This document shows, piece by piece, positions 51,408 through 59,746 of a stretch of DNA of 59,746 nt. The position numbers and the translations under genes were made by a program. The stretch lies in NCBI GenBank assembly GCA_016872755.1, contig VGZE01000005.1, forward strand, positions 1 through 59,746, written 5' to 3'. Positions within the stretch are counted from its first letter, which is position 1; each line of letters opens with the position of its first letter. Origin of the DNA: Planctomycetota bacterium. Its GTDB lineage: Bacteria > Planctomycetota > UBA1135 > GCA-002686595. The notes under the pieces are model-generated. The model worked only from the letters and a program-made list of their open reading frames with translations, was not told the origin of the DNA and searched no databases.

Positions 51408-52100
51408 TCACTCCCCTTCCGTGCACTCGCTGCACAGGCGCTCGAGCTCGGCTCGCGCGTGAGCAGGCAACAACCCCGCCTGCGCGCGCTCGAATTCGGC
51501 GCGCGCGAGGTTCTCTGCGCCGCGCGCCCACAGCTCGAAGGCCCGGCTGGCGTGCAGGATGGCCCCCTCGCCGACGCTCTCGGCGAGCGGAATCGCATCG
51601 AGCACTTCGAGCCGCGCCTCACCGAGCAGGTGCTCACGGACCTCGATCAGGAGCTCGTAGCGGCGGAAACGAACCGCCCCGCTGAGAATCGCGGCCGCCG
51701 GTCCGTCGCTGCGCGCGTAGAGCTGACTCCAGGGCCGCTCCCATTCGTCGCGCAACCAGAGGAACTGTTCGTCGCCCCACACCGACAGTCGCTGCCAAGC
51801 ACGGGGGTGATAGCGCGAGATCCAGGGATCCCAGGTCGCGACGTGCGTGTCGTACTGCACGACGACGCGCGCGCGCCGCCCGAGCCACTGCAGTCCATTC
51901 GCGCGCAAGTTCGAGAGTTCGGCCCGCGCGGGTTGCTCCGGAACAGGCGGCTCCCACCAGCGCTCGCGCACCGAAACGCCCGCGGGCGGCGGGGCTGCCT
52001 GAACCACCTGCTCCAATCCGCCGAGTGGAGCGGGCTCCTGCAACGCGCACAGGGCGCTCAGCGGAAACCAAGTCAGGTGGACGAGCGGACCGGTGATCAC
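51408..52100 (-). CDS. Hypothetical protein with signal-like N-terminus
   Basis: A 230-residue protein starting at GTG 52100, since no ATG fits. The first ~20 residues (GPLVHLTWFPLSALCALQ) may be a signal peptide. The body has many Trp, Arg and Glu residues: VRERWWEPPVPEQ, VVQYDTHVATWDPWISRYHP, QLYARSDGPAAAILSGAVRF and an alpha-helical, Ala/Glu-rich C-terminus resembling one or two TPR-like helices (AFELWARGAENLARAEFERA). I do not recognise a family. It lies 62 bp downstream of nagA on the same strand and could belong to that transcript. Confidence 0.55.
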   Translation of the reverse strand: MITGPLVHLTWFPLSALCALQEPAPLGGLEQVVQAAPPPAGVSVRERWWEPPVPEQPARAELSNLRANGLQWLGRRARVVVQYDTHVATWDPWISRYHPRAWQRLSVWGDEQFLWLRDEWERPWSQLYARSDGPAAAILSGAVRFRRYELLIEVREHLLGEARLEVLDAIPLAESVGEGAILHASRAFELWARGAENLARAEFERAQAGLLPAHARAELERLCSECTEGE

Positions 52101-52162
52101 GGACCGGACTATCGGAGCCTGCTGGAGGCGGCTGGAGGGCGAAGTGGGAAAAACGTTCCCGG

Positions 52163-53311
52163 TCAGCGCGCCTGGGATTCTCCGCCGATCCACGCCGCTT
52201 CCAGGTCCAGCGCGTCGCCGCGCAACGCGATCAGATCGGCGCGCGCCCCGAGCACGAGGCGCCCGCACTCGTTTTCGATGCCGAGTGCGCGGGCCGGAGC
52301 CTCGGAAGCCATCGTCAGCGCATCCTCCAACCCGACGACGCCGCGCCCGACGAGCAATCGCACCTGCGCGAGCTGACCGAGCGCCGACCCGGCCAGCCGC
52401 GGCGGCTGCCCGGGATGGAAGAACGCGCCGTCGCGCGCAACGTGCTCGCAACCGCGACTGTGAAAGCGCTCGCAGCCGGTTCCGGCGCCGCGCAACGCAT
52501 CGCTGACAAGGCAGATCGAGCGCGGGCCGCGCGCGGCGAGCGCGAGTTCGATCGCATCCCGCCCGACGTGCACGAGGTCGGCGATCAGCTCGGCATGCAA
52601 GGCGTCGTCCGAGAGGGAGAAGCCCACCAGGCCGGCTTCGCGGTGGTGAAAAGGCCGCATCGCGTTGTACAGGTGCGTCGCTCCGCTCGCACCGGCGCGC
52701 GCCGCCGCGCGGGCTTCCTCCGCCGTGGCGAGCGAGTGTCCGAGCGAGACGCGAATGCCGCAGCGCACGAGCTCGGCCACCAGATCGCCGGCCCCGCTGA
52801 GCTCCGGCGCCAGCGTGACCGTGCGAATGCCGCGACCGGATCCACCGGAGGGGCCGAGCAGCGCGCGCAGCGCCGACGGGCTCGGATCCGCGAGGTCCTC
52901 GACCGGCAGCGCACCCGCGCTGAGGCGGTTCACGAAGGGGCCTTCGAGATGCAGGCCGAGCACGCGGGCACCGCTGTTGAGTCGGTCGGCGCACGAGGTG
53001 ACGCGCTGGGCCAGTTCGCCGAGGCGAGCGGGTACCGCCGGAAACAGGGTCGGCTGGAAGGCCGTCGTGCCGTGCCGCGCCAGCGCGCCGGCCATCGCCT
53101 CGAGTCTCTCGATCGGATCGTTGCCGCCGTAGCCGTGCACGTGCAAGTCGATCAGGCCCGGCGCGAGCACCGGCCCGAGCAGCGCTTCGGCGCGAGCGGC
53201 GGCGTCGAGCTGCGTGACGATCTCCGTGATCCGACCTCCCCGCCAGCCCAGCCGACCGGGCACGAGCCTGCCGTCGATCAGCAACCGACCTCTGGCACTC
53301 CCCGCGCTCAT
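52163..53311 (-). CDS. nagA: N-acetylglucosamine-6-phosphate deacetylase
   Basis: A 382-residue metal-dependent amidohydrolase that deacetylates GlcNAc-6-phosphate in amino-sugar recycling. Recognisable sites: APGLIDLHVHGYGGND (HxH metal site, about 50-60), VLGLHLEGPFVN (Glu ligand, about 120), VSLGHSLATAEEA (His, about 183), GATHLYNAMRPFHHRE (His, about 205) and the catalytic Asp in ICLVSDALRGAG (about 265). ATG 53311 overlaps the rsmD stop (ATGA); the frame is open 11 codons further. No nagB or transport gene is adjacent, so its use in peptidoglycan turnover is inferred. Confidence 0.88.
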   Translation of the reverse strand: MSAGSARGRLLIDGRLVPGRLGWRGGRITEIVTQLDAAARAEALLGPVLAPGLIDLHVHGYGGNDPIERLEAMAGALARHGTTAFQPTLFPAVPARLGELAQRVTSCADRLNSGARVLGLHLEGPFVNRLSAGALPVEDLADPSPSALRALLGPSGGSGRGIRTVTLAPELSGAGDLVAELVRCGIRVSLGHSLATAEEARAAARAGASGATHLYNAMRPFHHREAGLVGFSLSDDALHAELIADLVHVGRDAIELALAARGPRSICLVSDALRGAGTGCERFHSRGCEHVARDGAFFHPGQPPRLAGSALGQLAQVRLLVGRGVVGLEDALTMASEAPARALGIENECGRLVLGARADLIALRGDALDLEAAWIGGESQAR

Positions 53312-53886
53312 GGGGCGGCCTCCGCGGCGCGCTGCACGTACCACAGGCTGCTCGTCCCGTACTCGCGTTCCTCGAGGCTCGTGCCTGGGCCGAACTCGGA
53401 AGCGAGCACGACCCGGCGCGGCGAGTGGAACACGAGCAGACCCTGCTGCATCCGCTCGAGCACCAAGCTGCGCATCGCCTCGAACATGCGCCGGCGCAAC
53501 GGGCCCTGCTCGAGCAGCGGGTACGGGGAGTCGAACAGGACGAGGTCGGGTGGGGCTCCCGCCACCTCCCAGAGCGAGGAGTCGAGCGCATCACCGCGCA
53601 GGATCTCGACACGCTCGGTGATCCCCAGCTGCGCCGCATTCGAGCGCAGCACCTTCAATGCCGCGGGCTGCCGTTCGATCAACCGCACGGCCTCGGCCCC
53701 GCGCGAGAGCGCCTCGAAGCCCAGACCGCCGGTGCCCGCGAACAGGTCGAGCACTCGCGCGCCCTCGAGGCGAGGCTGCAGCGTCGAGAACAACGACTCC
53801 TTGATGCGATCGAGCATCGGGCGAGTGCCCTCGCCGGGCACGGCCTCCAGTCGCCGCCCGCGGAATTCGCCAGCGATGATGCGCAC
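53308..53886 (-). CDS. rsmD: 16S rRNA (guanine-966-N2)-methyltransferase, RsmD family
   Basis: A 192-residue class I methyltransferase. The family start MRIIAGEFRGRRLEAVPG, TRPMLDRIKESLFSTL (usual TRPTxDRxxEALF), motif I VLDLFAGTGGLGFEALSRGA and the acidic VRLIERQPAAL are all normal. The catalytic motif, normally DPPY in RsmD, reads D119-S-P-Y122 in VLFDSPYPLLEQG. The enzyme methylates guanine N2 in the 30S head region. It is coupled to nagA downstream by ATGA overlap, and diverges from pdxJ with 86 bp between starts. Confidence 0.88.
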   Translation of the reverse strand: MRIIAGEFRGRRLEAVPGEGTRPMLDRIKESLFSTLQPRLEGARVLDLFAGTGGLGFEALSRGAEAVRLIERQPAALKVLRSNAAQLGITERVEILRGDALDSSLWEVAGAPPDLVLFDSPYPLLEQGPLRRRMFEAMRSLVLERMQQGLLVFHSPRRVVLASEFGPGTSLEEREYGTSSLWYVQRAAEAAP

Positions 53887-53972
53887 GCCGAGAGGATAGT
53901 TCGAAGCGGGCTCGCAGGCTCGCGCTATCGCACCTGCGTCGCGCGAAACTACGATAGGCGACCCTGCCCCCC

Positions 53973-54713
53973 ATGATCCGCCTGCATGTCAACGTCGACC
54001 ACGTCGCGACCTTGCGCCAAGCGCGACGCGCCGCGGAGCCTGACCCGATCGAATGGGCGCTGAGGGCCGAACGGGCCGGCGCGGACGGCATCACCTGCCA
54101 CCTGCGCAAGGACCGCCGGCACATCCAGGATGCCGATGTCGCCGCGCTGCGCCGACGGATCACGACGCTGCTCAATCTGGAGTTGTCGCTGGATCCTGAG
54201 ATGGTGGACCTCGGGACGAGGAGCGGCGCCGACGAATTCTGTCTCGTCCCCGAGCACCGTCAGGAGGTCACGACGGAGGGCGGCCTGGACGTCGCGCGCG
54301 AGGGGCCTCGACTGGCCGCCGTGCTGCCTATGCTCCGGTCGAACGGCGCTCGCGTCAGCCTGTTCGTCGATCCCGATTCGCGCCAGATCGAGGCGGCCGC
54401 CCGCCTGAAGGCCGACTTCATCGAGCTGCACACGGGTTGCTACGCCAACGCGTGGCCCGACCCGGCCGCACGTGCCCGCGAGCTCGAACGGCTGCACGGC
54501 GCGGCTTCACGCGCGCACGAGCTCGGGCTGCGAGTGAACGCCGGACACGGGCTGAACCTGCTGAACGTGGGGGCCGTGGCCGCGCTGCCGCACGTCGAGG
54601 AGCTGAACATCGGGCACTCGATCGTCGCTCACGCCGTATTCGTCGGCATAGATACCGCGCTTAGCGAAATGCGCGCGGCGATGGGTTGCCCTGCGATCCG
54701 CGGTCCGAGATGA
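53973..54713 (+). CDS. pdxJ: Pyridoxine 5'-phosphate synthase
   Basis: A 246-residue TIM-barrel enzyme that condenses 3-amino-1-hydroxyacetone phosphate with deoxyxylulose 5-phosphate to pyridoxine 5'-phosphate. The N-terminal MIRLHVNVDHVATLRQARR and GADGITCHLRKDRRHIQDAD are canonical. FCLVPEHRQEVTTEGGLDV contains the catalytic Glu, with GLRVNAGHGLNLLNVGAVAA and ELNIGHSIVAHAVFVG near the end. The stop overlaps the start of the giant dehydrogenase/cytochrome gene (ATGA at 54710-54713). That coupling joins a cofactor gene with a secreted redox protein, and no shared pathway is evident. Confidence 0.95.
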   Translation: MIRLHVNVDHVATLRQARRAAEPDPIEWALRAERAGADGITCHLRKDRRHIQDADVAALRRRITTLLNLELSLDPEMVDLGTRSGADEFCLVPEHRQEVTTEGGLDVAREGPRLAAVLPMLRSNGARVSLFVDPDSRQIEAAARLKADFIELHTGCYANAWPDPAARARELERLHGAASRAHELGLRVNAGHGLNLLNVGAVAALPHVEELNIGHSIVAHAVFVGIDTALSEMRAAMGCPAIRGPR

Positions 54714-57700
54714 ATGCCCTGCGAACCCTCGTCGTGTGCCTGGGCCTGCCCTTGGCTGCCCAGAAGTCGCCGGTCGAGCCGCTGCGCGAGCCCGTCTTCA
54801 CGAAACTCCTGCTGACGCGCGAGTTCAGCGCCGAGGGTGCGTGCAGCGGTGATTTCGATCGCGACGGCAACCTCGACGTGCAGTCGGGGCCGTACTGGTA
54901 CAAGGGCCCCGAGTTCGAGCTGAAGAGCGAACTCTACCCGCCGCGGTCCTTCGACCCCGCCGAGTACTCCGATCACTTCCAGTCCTGGTCGCACGACTTC
55001 GACGCGGACGGCTGGCTCGACGTGCTGATCGTCGGATTCCCCGGCCGCCAGACCCACTGGTTCCGCAACCCGCAGGGACTGGAGCGCCATTGGGAACGCC
55101 ACCTCGTGATCGAGGAGTGCAGCAACGAAGCGCCGCTGTTCGCCGACCTCGATCGCGACGGAAGGCGCGAGCTCGTGTGCATGCGCGACGGCGCCTTCGG
55201 CTGGGCCGCGCCCGACGCCAAGGATCCGCGCGCGCCGTGGGAGTTCCAAGCCCTCTCTCCGCGGGTCGCCGACGGCCCGTTCGTGCACGGCCTTGGAATC
55301 GGTGACGTGAACGGCGACGGACGCCTCGATCTCCTCGAGCGTACGGGCTGGTGGGAGCAGCCCGCCGCGCTCGCGCGTGGGCAGATCTGGGTCAAGCACG
55401 AGGCGACTTTCGGTCAACAGGGCGGTGCGCAGATGCACGTGCTCGACGTCGACTCCGACGGCGATGCCGACGTGATCTCTTCGATCAATGCGCACGGGTT
55501 CGGGCTTGCGTGGTTCGAGCAGTTGCGAGCGGCCGATGGTTCGTCGCGCTTCGAACCGCGCGTGATCCTGCCGGTCGCGAAGGACGAGCCGGGCGCACGC
55601 GACCTGGACGGCAAGCCGGTGCGATTCGCGGAGCTGCATGCGGTCGAGCTGGCGGACATGGACCTCGACGGTCGCTTGGACATCGTGACCGGGAAGCGCT
55701 GGTGGTCGCACGGCGCCGCAGGCGACCCCGAGCCCGGCGCGCCCGCGGTGCTGTACTGGTTCGGCAGCCGACCCGGTGCGGACGGCGCGCTCGAGTGGAT
55801 CGCTCACCGCATCGACGACCAGGCCGGCATCGGCGTGCAGCTGGTGATCGACGATCTGGACGGCAACGGACACTCCGACGTGATCACCGCGGGCAAGCGT
55901 GGCTGCGCCATCTTCCTGCAGAAGAAGCCAGAGACCGCGGCGGCTTCCCGCGCTCTGCGTGAGCAATCGGCACCTGTCGGCGCAGGGCTCGACACGCCGC
56001 CGTTGGGATTGGCTCCGCAGCGCGTCGCCGGGCGCCCGCCGCAAGGCGTCAGCGGCGAGCTCGACTTCGGCTTCGAATCCGGCCTCGCCGATTGGACCGC
56101 CGAAGGCAGCGCCTTCGACGAGCAACCGATCTTCGGCGACGCCTCGGCCAAGCGCGGGGCTGACGGAGCGCGCCTGGAAGGCCGGCAGTGGATCGGCGGC
56201 TACGAGCGCTTCGGCGACGGCGTGACGGGCAAGTTGACTTCGAAGCCGTTCACCGTCGATGCCGACTGGGCGAGCTTCCTGGTCGGCGGCGGCGCCGGCC
56301 GCGCGACGCGTGTCGAACTGCTCGACGACAGGGGGCGCGCATTCTTCGCGTGCTCGGGTTCGAACAAGGAGGCGATGCAGCGCGTCGTGGTCGACCTGAG
56401 GCTGCGTCGCGGGCAAGAGATTCGCATTCGTCTCGTCGACGAGTCCACCGTTCCTTGGGGCCACTTGAACTTCGACGACTTCCTGTTGCACGACGAGCGG
56501 CCGCGCATCGGACTTGCCCCGGGCGATCAGGAACCTGCCGTTTGGCGCATCGACGGTGTGCAACCGCTGCCGGACCTGGACTTCGAACAGGGCACGCTCG
56601 CCAACTGGACCGCTTCCGGCGAGGCGTTCCGCGACCAGCCGGTGCGCGGCGACGCACCCAGCACCCGCAAGCGCGAGGCTTCGCTTCACGAAGGCGAGTA
56701 CTGGATCGGCGGCTATGAGAAACACGGCGACGCGCCGACGGGGACGCTGAGCTCGGCAGCGTTCGAGGTCAGCGCACCGTTCGCGAGCTTCCTGATCGGC
56801 GGCGGCAGCGACCCTGCGACGCGCGTCGAACTGCTGCGCGAAGGCACCGAACAACCGTTCTTCACCGCCTCGGCCGCCAACTACGAATCGATGCAGCGCG
56901 TCGTCGTGGATCTGAGCGCCGAGCTCGGGCGGCGCATCTTCATCCGCCTCGTCGACGAGGCCCGCGGCGGCTGGGGACATCTGAATTTCGACGACTTCCT
57001 GCTCCACGCCGAGCGTCCGCGCTTTGCGCGTGGCGCCGGCGTGCCCGCGATCCTGCCGCGCGACAGCGTCGCGAATGCCGGGCTCTCCCCGCGTGATGCG
57101 CTGGCCGCGATGACCCCGGCGGCGGGCGTGTCGATCGACCTGGTGGCCGCGGAACCCGAACTTCAACAGCCGGTGGCTCTGGCGATCGACGGCCGCGGTC
57201 GGCTGTGGGTCGCACAGGCCTTCACGTACCCGCAACGGGCTCGAGACGGCGAAGGCCGCGACGACATCGTCGTCCTCGAGGACCTCGACCGCGACGGCCG
57301 CTACGAGAAGCGAACGACTTTCTTGTCGGGCCTCAACCTGGTCAGCGGCTTGGAAGTCGGACACGGAGGCGTGTGGATCGGCGCCGCGCCGACGCTCTCG
57401 TTCGTTCCGGATCGCGATGACGATCTTGTTCCCGACGGACCCGCGGAAGTGTTGTTGGATGGCTGGGGCTGGCAGGACACGCACGAGACGCTGAACAGCT
57501 TCACTTGGGGGCCGGACGGCTGGCTCTACGGTTGCCACGGCATCTTCACGGACTCGCTGGTGGGCAAGCCGGGCGCGGATGCGAACGAGCGCGTCGCACT
57601 CGACGCGGCGGTCTGGCGCTTCCATCCGCGGCGCCGCGAGTTCGAGGTGTTCGCGCACGGAACGAGCAATCCCTGGGGCATCGATTTCGACGCGCACGGA

Positions 57701-59746
57701 CAAGCGTTCATCACGGCTTGCGTGATCCCGCACCTGTACCACGTGGTGCAGGGAGGTCGGTACATTCGCCAGGCCGGCGCGCACTTCGACGCGCGCGCGT
57801 GGAGCGAGATCGACACGATCGCCGACCATCGCCACTACGTCGGCGACAATCCGCATGCCGGCAACCGCGCTTCGAACAGCATGGGCGGCGGTCATGCGCA
57901 CTGCGGCGCGCTGCTGTACCAGGGCGAAGGCTTGCCCGAGGCCTGGCGCGGCCGCGTGCTCGTGAACAACATCCACGGCAATCGCACGAACTCGGATCGA
58001 CTCGAGCGACGCGGCAGTGGCTTCGTCGCGCGCCACGGCGAGGACCTCGTGCTGGCCAACGACCGTTGGTTCCGCGGCATCGCGCTGCGACAAGGTCCTG
58101 CCGGCGCCGTGTTCCTCACCGATTGGTACGACCAGCAGGCCTGTCACCTGACCGAGGTCGAACGCTGGGACCGCACCAATGGGCGGATGTACCGGCTGTA
58201 CGGCACGGCGGGCGCCGCCGAGCGCGCCGCGCAATGGCGCGGGGCAACGGCACCCGCCGATCTCGACGGCCTCGCCTTGGTCGAGGGCTGCCTGGCAGAC
58301 GACGCGTGGCTGCGCATGCGTGCCCAGCTCGCACTGGCCGCGGCGCGCACGAGCGCCGAGCAGGTCTCCGCGCTCGAAGCGGTGCTGACGAGCGATCCCC
58401 AGCCGCTGCGGCGCTTGCGCGCGTTGTGGACCCTGCACGCGGCGGGTCCGAGCCCCGCTCGCCATGCCGCGATCGCGCGCGCCGACAAGGACGAATCGCT
58501 GCGCGCCTGGTCGGTGCAACTGGACTTCGAACGGGCTCGCGCCGAGGCACCCGACGACGCGCTGCTCGCCGAGCTGGAGCGCATCGCACGGACCGACGCG
58601 TCGCCACGCGTGTTGCTGTACGTCGCCAGCGCATTGCAGCGCCTGCCGATCCCTCGGCGTTGGCCGATCGCGACGGCGCTGGCCGCGCGCAGCGCCCAGC
58701 GCTCGGATGCGAACATCCGCAACGTGCTCTGGTATGCGATCGAGCCGCTGGTCGTCGCCGAGCCGGCCCGCGCAGTCGGTGCGTTCGCCTTGCGGGCCGA
58801 GGACGAGATCGCGCGTTGGGTCGTGCGCTGCGCGTCCGAGCAGGCCGCCGGCCGCGACAAGGTGTGCGGAGAACTGCTGGCGCTGCCACTCGAGAGCGAA
58901 GCGTCGCTGGTGACCGCGTGGCTGACCGAGCTGAATACTGCGACGGCTGCCGAGAAGCGCGTCGCGACGCCCGCCGGATGGCCGGAACTCGCCGAGCGCT
59001 TGGAACAGGCCCGGAACTTCGGGCTGCGCGATCTCGCCACGGGACTCGCGGCGCGGTTCGGCGACGAGGCCGCCGCCGCGCGCCTGCTACTGACCGCGGG
59101 CGATCCGCGCAAACCGCTCCCGGAACGCAGCTCTGCCCTGCTCGCGGCGGTCGATCTGTCAGACGCGTTGGCCGAGGACCTGTTGATTCCGCTGCTCGAC
59201 GAGCCGGCGCTCAGACACGACGCGTTGCGCGCGCTCGCACGCTCGAACGGCCACCTCGCCGGCCGCGCGATGATCGCTCACTGGCCCGAGTACGACGATG
59301 CGCAACGGCGCCTGGCTCTGTCGGCGCTGTCTTCGCGCGTCGACTGGGCGCGCGCCATGCTCGAAGCCGTCGGCGAGGGGCGGATCGAGCGGCGCGACGT
59401 GACTGCCTTCGCGCTGCGGCAACTCCAGGAACTCCAGGATCCGGGCGTGGATGCGCTGATCTCGGCCCACGTGGGCAGCGTGCGCCGTACGAGTTCCGAA
59501 CGGCAGGCCCTGATCGCCGAGTTCGTGCGGGAGCTCGGCCCCGCGCTCCAACAAGCTGATCGCGCGCGCGGTCGCGACCTGTTCGCTCGCACCTGCCAGC
59601 AGTGCCACACCTTGTTCGGAACCGGCGGCACGCTCGCGCCCGATCTGAGTGGGGCCAATCGCAAGGATCTCGAGTATCTGCTCTCCAACATGATCGACCC
59701 CAGCGCGGTCGTCGGTCAGGACTACCAGGCGACGGTGCTGGAGCTG
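54710..59746 (+). CDS. Giant secreted protein: VCBS repeats, two paired modules, PVC-type dehydrogenase propeller, HEAT-like repeats and CxxCH heme site (cut by right edge)
   Basis: The frame is open for 1,679 codons to the window edge. After a signal peptide (MNALRTLVVCLGLPLAAQ), residues about 25-410 contain VCBS/FG-GAP-like repeats (DFDRDGNLDVQ, DFDADGWLDVL, DVNGDGRLDLL, DVDSDGDADVI, DMDLDGRLDIV). Two related ~150-residue modules follow, about 451-605 and 621-770, each starting FGFESG/LDFEQG...W(T)A.G.AF and ending HLNFDDFLLH. From about 797 a PVC-type membrane-bound-dehydrogenase beta-propeller begins (AAEPELQQPVALAIDGRGRL, YNNIHGN-like VNNIHGNRTNSDR). A helical, HEAT-like region covers about 1180-1610, and a c-type heme site C1629-QQ-C1632-H1633 starts the final visible domain. 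ATG overlaps the pdxJ stop. It is probably periplasmic, with sugar or alcohol oxidation possible; the substrate is unknown. Confidence 0.85.
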   Translation, partial: MNALRTLVVCLGLPLAAQKSPVEPLREPVFTKLLLTREFSAEGACSGDFDRDGNLDVQSGPYWYKGPEFELKSELYPPRSFDPAEYSDHFQSWSHDFDADGWLDVLIVGFPGRQTHWFRNPQGLERHWERHLVIEECSNEAPLFADLDRDGRRELVCMRDGAFGWAAPDAKDPRAPWEFQALSPRVADGPFVHGLGIGDVNGDGRLDLLERTGWWEQPAALARGQIWVKHEATFGQQGGAQMHVLDVDSDGDADVISSINAHGFGLAWFEQLRAADGSSRFEPRVILPVAKDEPGARDLDGKPVRFAELHAVELADMDLDGRLDIVTGKRWWSHGAAGDPEPGAPAVLYWFGSRPGADGALEWIAHRIDDQAGIGVQLVIDDLDGNGHSDVITAGKRGCAIFLQKKPETAAASRALREQSAPVGAGLDTPPLGLAPQRVAGRPPQGVSGELDFGFESGLADWTAEGSAFDEQPIFGDASAKRGADGARLEGRQWIGGYERFGDGVTGKLTSKPFTVDADWASFLVGGGAGRATRVELLDDRGRAFFACSGSNKEAMQRVVVDLRLRRGQEIRIRLVDESTVPWGHLNFDDFLLHDERPRIGLAPGDQEPAVWRIDGVQPLPDLDFEQGTLANWTASGEAFRDQPVRGDAPSTRKREASLHEGEYWIGGYEKHGDAPTGTLSSAAFEVSAPFASFLIGGGSDPATRVELLREGTEQPFFTASAANYESMQRVVVDLSAELGRRIFIRLVDEARGGWGHLNFDDFLLHAERPRFARGAGVPAILPRDSVANAGLSPRDALAAMTPAAGVSIDLVAAEPELQQPVALAIDGRGRLWVAQAFTYPQRARDGEGRDDIVVLEDLDRDGRYEKRTTFLSGLNLVSGLEVGHGGVWIGAAPTLSFVPDRDDDLVPDGPAEVLLDGWGWQDTHETLNSFTWGPDGWLYGCHGIFTDSLVGKPGADANERVALDAAVWRFHPRRREFEVFAHGTSNPWGIDFDAHGQAFITACVIPHLYHVVQGGRYIRQAGAHFDARAWSEIDTIADHRHYVGDNPHAGNRASNSMGGGHAHCGALLYQGEGLPEAWRGRVLVNNIHGNRTNSDRLERRGSGFVARHGEDLVLANDRWFRGIALRQGPAGAVFLTDWYDQQACHLTEVERWDRTNGRMYRLYGTAGAAERAAQWRGATAPADLDGLALVEGCLADDAWLRMRAQLALAAARTSAEQVSALEAVLTSDPQPLRRLRALWTLHAAGPSPARHAAIARADKDESLRAWSVQLDFERARAEAPDDALLAELERIARTDASPRVLLYVASALQRLPIPRRWPIATALAARSAQRSDANIRNVLWYAIEPLVVAEPARAVGAFALRAEDEIARWVVRCASEQAAGRDKVCGELLALPLESEASLVTAWLTELNTATAAEKRVATPAGWPELAERLEQARNFGLRDLATGLAARFGDEAAAARLLLTAGDPRKPLPERSSALLAAVDLSDALAEDLLIPLLDEPALRHDALRALARSNGHLAGRAMIAHWPEYDDAQRRLALSALSSRVDWARAMLEAVGEGRIERRDVTAFALRQLQELQDPGVDALISAHVGSVRRTSSERQALIAEFVRELGPALQQADRARGRDLFARTCQQCHTLFGTGGTLAPDLSGANRKDLEYLLSNMIDPSAVVGQDYQATVLEL

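Noticed and set aside
54629-58519. An uninterrupted minus-strand frame of about 1,296 codons
   Set aside because: It lies wholly antisense to pdxJ and the giant dehydrogenase gene, is Arg/Ala/Val-biased with no domain, and arises from the high G+C in the third codon positions of the real genes.

Overview
The window is a high-GC (roughly two-thirds G+C), gene-dense bacterial chromosome segment. It has short intergenic gaps and many start/stop overlaps (ATGA, GTGA, TTGA). The gene content points to Planctomycetota or a close PVC-superphylum relative. The best indicators are a giant secreted protein with VCBS repeats, a PVC-type 'membrane-bound dehydrogenase' propeller, HEAT-like repeats and a CxxCH heme site (54710 to the right edge), a CRTAC1/ASPIC-UnbV protein, two TMTC-like TPR glycosyltransferases, and several lineage-specific secreted proteins. 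The assignment is an inference from gene families; there is no rRNA in the window. No phage, insertion sequence, CRISPR array or obvious genomic island was seen.

Layout. 1-6620: a partial membrane protein and an acyltransferase diverge. They are followed by an S1-domain protein and a tightly coupled set: CRTAC1/UnbV protein, UnbU (RnfD/NqrB-like) membrane protein, SAM methyltransferase and SlyD-like FKBP isomerase. 6683-11831: an RNA methyltransferase whose start lies 7 nt after tRNA-Val(UAC), then UDP-glucose dehydrogenase, an orphan hydantoinase A-type protein and a ferredoxin. 11972-22600 (mostly minus): two exported or anchored proteins, one with a strong promoter and terminator, then tRNA-Gly, thiD, a TIM-barrel isomerase-like protein, a TMTC-like protein, purB, an amidohydrolase, a lipoprotein and tRNA-Pro. 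22667-30850: small membrane proteins, the phospholipid pair gpsA-plsY, a secreted phospholipase D-like protein behind a 14-bp tandem repeat, a thioesterase-methyltransferase pair, a CDF metal exporter, a second TMTC-like protein and tRNA-Val(CAC). 30957-37397 (minus): ECF sigma factor, ligA, cytidine deaminase, DUF669-like protein, M19 dipeptidase with a hairpin over its ribosome-binding site, and a secreted protein. 37716-40236: receiver-only response regulator, groES, groEL, then an elaborate nested inverted repeat. 40387-46076 (minus): SGNH hydrolase, an M16 peptidase pair, rluB-type pseudouridine synthase and mannose-6-phosphate isomerase. 46154-59746: a small membrane protein, rsmH, a C-type-lectin-like secreted protein, recN (minus), a 48-residue membrane protein ending in 14-bp repeats, a hypothetical protein, nagA and rsmD (minus), pdxJ, and the giant dehydrogenase/cytochrome gene cut by the window edge.

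Most of the content is housekeeping: envelope lipid synthesis, rRNA/tRNA modification, chaperonins, DNA repair and cofactor synthesis. The most unusual material is the UnbV-UnbU unit away from any enediyne synthase, the multi-module cytochrome protein coupled to pdxJ, the leader hairpin that masks the dipeptidase ribosome-binding site, the tRNA-Val/RNA methyltransferase junction, the cruciform-like repeat after groEL and two unrelated-looking 14-bp tandem arrays. All calls come from reading the sequence; no database search was run.
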